Shown: positions 37,906 through 39,610 of the stretch, in pieces
Layout of the letters: each line of letters opens with the position of its first letter
Numbering within the stretch: position 1 is the stretch's first letter
Assembly: GCA_021787205.1 (NCBI GenBank)
Contig: JAJYME010000004.1
Location: 103,063-142,672, forward strand
DNA from: a bacterium
GTDB lineage: Bacteria; Patescibacteriota; Minisyncoccia; UBA6257; Colwellbacteraceae
DNA length: 39,610 nt
Reading direction: 5' to 3'
Notes under the pieces: generated by a model
Seen by the model: the letters and a program-made list of their open reading frames with translations, nothing else
Database searches by the model: none
What the model was told of the DNA's origin: nothing
Position numbers and translations under genes: made by a program

Positions 37906-39597
37906 ATGAATAATAATTTTTTTTCGGTTGATGTTTTGTATGGGGATAATTTATTTCAACATACTCAAAGACAATTAATTCCCTCACTTCAAAGACAATA
38001 TACGTGGGATAAAAAGAGTGTTAATAAGTTATGGGGGGACATTATAGAAAACAATAGTCCATATTTTGTTGGGACTATAGTTCTTATTTCTGGAGAGGGT
38101 TCTTCATCTCGTGATGAAGTGATTGATGGTCAGCAAAGATTAACTACAATTTCTTTAATTCTTATTGCACTACGCGATCTGATTAAAGAGAAATATGGAG
38201 AAGAACATCCGTATCTAGGAGAAATTCGCAAATTACTATTAGTGCCTCAATTTATTGGAGATCCAAGCCCAACTCTTGAGTTTTTTGATAAGTCATCTAA
38301 TGATGTGTATAAAACGATCCTCTTTGGTAGGGGTGAATTTTCTAAACCTAAAATAAAATCTCAGACAAATAGGTTCTTTGATAATTATTTTGAAATTAGG
38401 AAATTAATAGAAAAGACAGTTGGTGAAGGAGTAGAAGTGAGTGATATATTTAATAAAATAAAATCATTAGAGATGGTTATTACAAAATGTGCAACATACT
38501 CATTAGGATATAAATTATTTGAAGGACTTAATGCAACAGCTGTACAACTTGTTAGTACCGATCTTATAAAAAACTCTCTTTTTATGAAATTAAGAGAAGA
38601 TTCTATTTTACTAGAAGAGGCTCAGAATAAATGGATTGAATTAGAATCAAAATTTGAAGGCAGTCGTTTTTTAAGGGATTTTGTTAGGCATCAGTGGTTA
38701 AGTACTATCGGGTATGTTAATCAATCAAACTTATTTGAAGCTTTTCAAAAAATATATATTAAAAATTCAGATAAGAATAATACATACAGATATATTGAAA
38801 CATTGTTGGATGATGCTGACTTATATTTAGCTTTAAGAAATGCAAGAATTGATAATCTTAATAACCTACCATGTATTAGGAATGATCGTAAAGAGATAAG
38901 AGCTCTGTTGGAGTTTATTAATTTTTTAAATATCGATCAGATTTATCCGGTTATTATGTATATTTATAAAAATAAACCTGATAATTTTAAAAAATATTTA
39001 GTTAGATTGGCATCTTTTCAGTTCTTGTTTAAATATCTTCCAGGGAGTCCGAGTATTGTTGAAAAAATCTACGCTCAATTTTGTAAAGGTGGTATGGATA
39101 TAAATGGGCTCTCAAATGAATTGAAAAAATTATGTAGTGATAGACAAGAGTTTATTGAATCATTTTTAGATAAGATAAAATACAAAGAGGGAAAAAGTGG
39201 TGATGTTCAATTTATATTACAAAAACTAATCAATAATAAACAGCCAGAAATAGAATATATAAATCCGACAATAGAACATATTATTCCTAGAGAGCCGGAA
39301 GGAGAATATAAAAAACTATTAGAGTCTCAGTTTAAAAAGTATAAGACCTTAAAATATGAACTAGATAAAATAGGTAATCTAACTATTCTAGATAAAAAAT
39401 CTAATGGTAGTATAGAGAATACTCCGTTTGTAGATAAAAAGGGTATGTATGAGAGTAGTGGTTTTGTTGTTAATCAGGAAATAAATAGATATGATTTTGA
39501 GAATGATCCTCAGGATGCAATAAAAAAGAGAGGGAGAGATATTTCCACAGAAATATACGATATCTTTCTTAGTGCTCTTAATTCAGGAAAATTTTAA
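37906..39597 (+). CDS. DUF262 + DUF1524 (HNH) protein, GmrSD-like type IV restriction / defence candidate
   Basis: N-terminal IPSLQRQYTWDKKSVNKLWGDI...FVGTIVL...EVIDGQQRLTTISLI. C-terminal NPTIEHIIPREPEGE...IGNLTILDKKSNGSIENTPF. Confidence 0.9.
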   Translation: MNNNFFSVDVLYGDNLFQHTQRQLIPSLQRQYTWDKKSVNKLWGDIIENNSPYFVGTIVLISGEGSSSRDEVIDGQQRLTTISLILIALRDLIKEKYGEEHPYLGEIRKLLLVPQFIGDPSPTLEFFDKSSNDVYKTILFGRGEFSKPKIKSQTNRFFDNYFEIRKLIEKTVGEGVEVSDIFNKIKSLEMVITKCATYSLGYKLFEGLNATAVQLVSTDLIKNSLFMKLREDSILLEEAQNKWIELESKFEGSRFLRDFVRHQWLSTIGYVNQSNLFEAFQKIYIKNSDKNNTYRYIETLLDDADLYLALRNARIDNLNNLPCIRNDRKEIRALLEFINFLNIDQIYPVIMYIYKNKPDNFKKYLVRLASFQFLFKYLPGSPSIVEKIYAQFCKGGMDINGLSNELKKLCSDRQEFIESFLDKIKYKEGKSGDVQFILQKLINNKQPEIEYINPTIEHIIPREPEGEYKKLLESQFKKYKTLKYELDKIGNLTILDKKSNGSIENTPFVDKKGMYESSGFVVNQEINRYDFENDPQDAIKKRGRDISTEIYDIFLSALNSGKF

Positions 39598-39610
39598 TTT
39601 ATAAGATAAA

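Overview
The window looks like chromosome from a streamlined Candidate Phyla Radiation (Patescibacteria)-like bacterium using the standard code; the lineage is my inference. Nearly all genes are on the + strand. Contents in order: a tandem pair of unknown paralogs; a family-4 UDG-like gene; capA; an MscS-TM-helix protein; a 23S-5S rRNA locus with no 16S in the window; a SAM methyltransferase between two copies of one terminator; a CPR-type membrane protein; ftsW/rodA; mltG; rpoB; rpoC; a complete diversity-generating retroelement (DGR); lysS; serS; ftsQ-like; a DUF4258-like ORF; murD-like; uvrB; uvrA; a patatin; uvrC; a membrane protein; ychF; a hinge-poor mini-SMC; and an AT-rich DUF262/HNH (GmrSD-like) gene. 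The main system is the DGR at about 18.0-21.35 kb. Its target has a prepilin-like N-terminus and an FGE-sulfatase/C-type-lectin-like C-terminus carrying the variable repeat (VR 19290-19400). Downstream lie avd, the template repeat (TR 19906-20016), a structured spacer and a reverse transcriptase. VR and TR differ at 13 positions, and all 13 are adenines in the TR. The RT reading frame is broken at one place, inside a perfect (AG)7 tract. (AG)8 or (AG)5 would restore a full-length RT of about 353 or 351 aa, which suggests phase-variable (ON/OFF) control of hypermutation. Other points worth checking: a 23S promoter whose -35 is the loop of the upstream terminator, a separate promoter for 5S, many apparently leaderless promoters, a branched inverted-repeat element after ychF, and a reduced DNA-repair set (UDG without Fe-S cysteines, UvrA without its insertion domain, UvrC without HhH).
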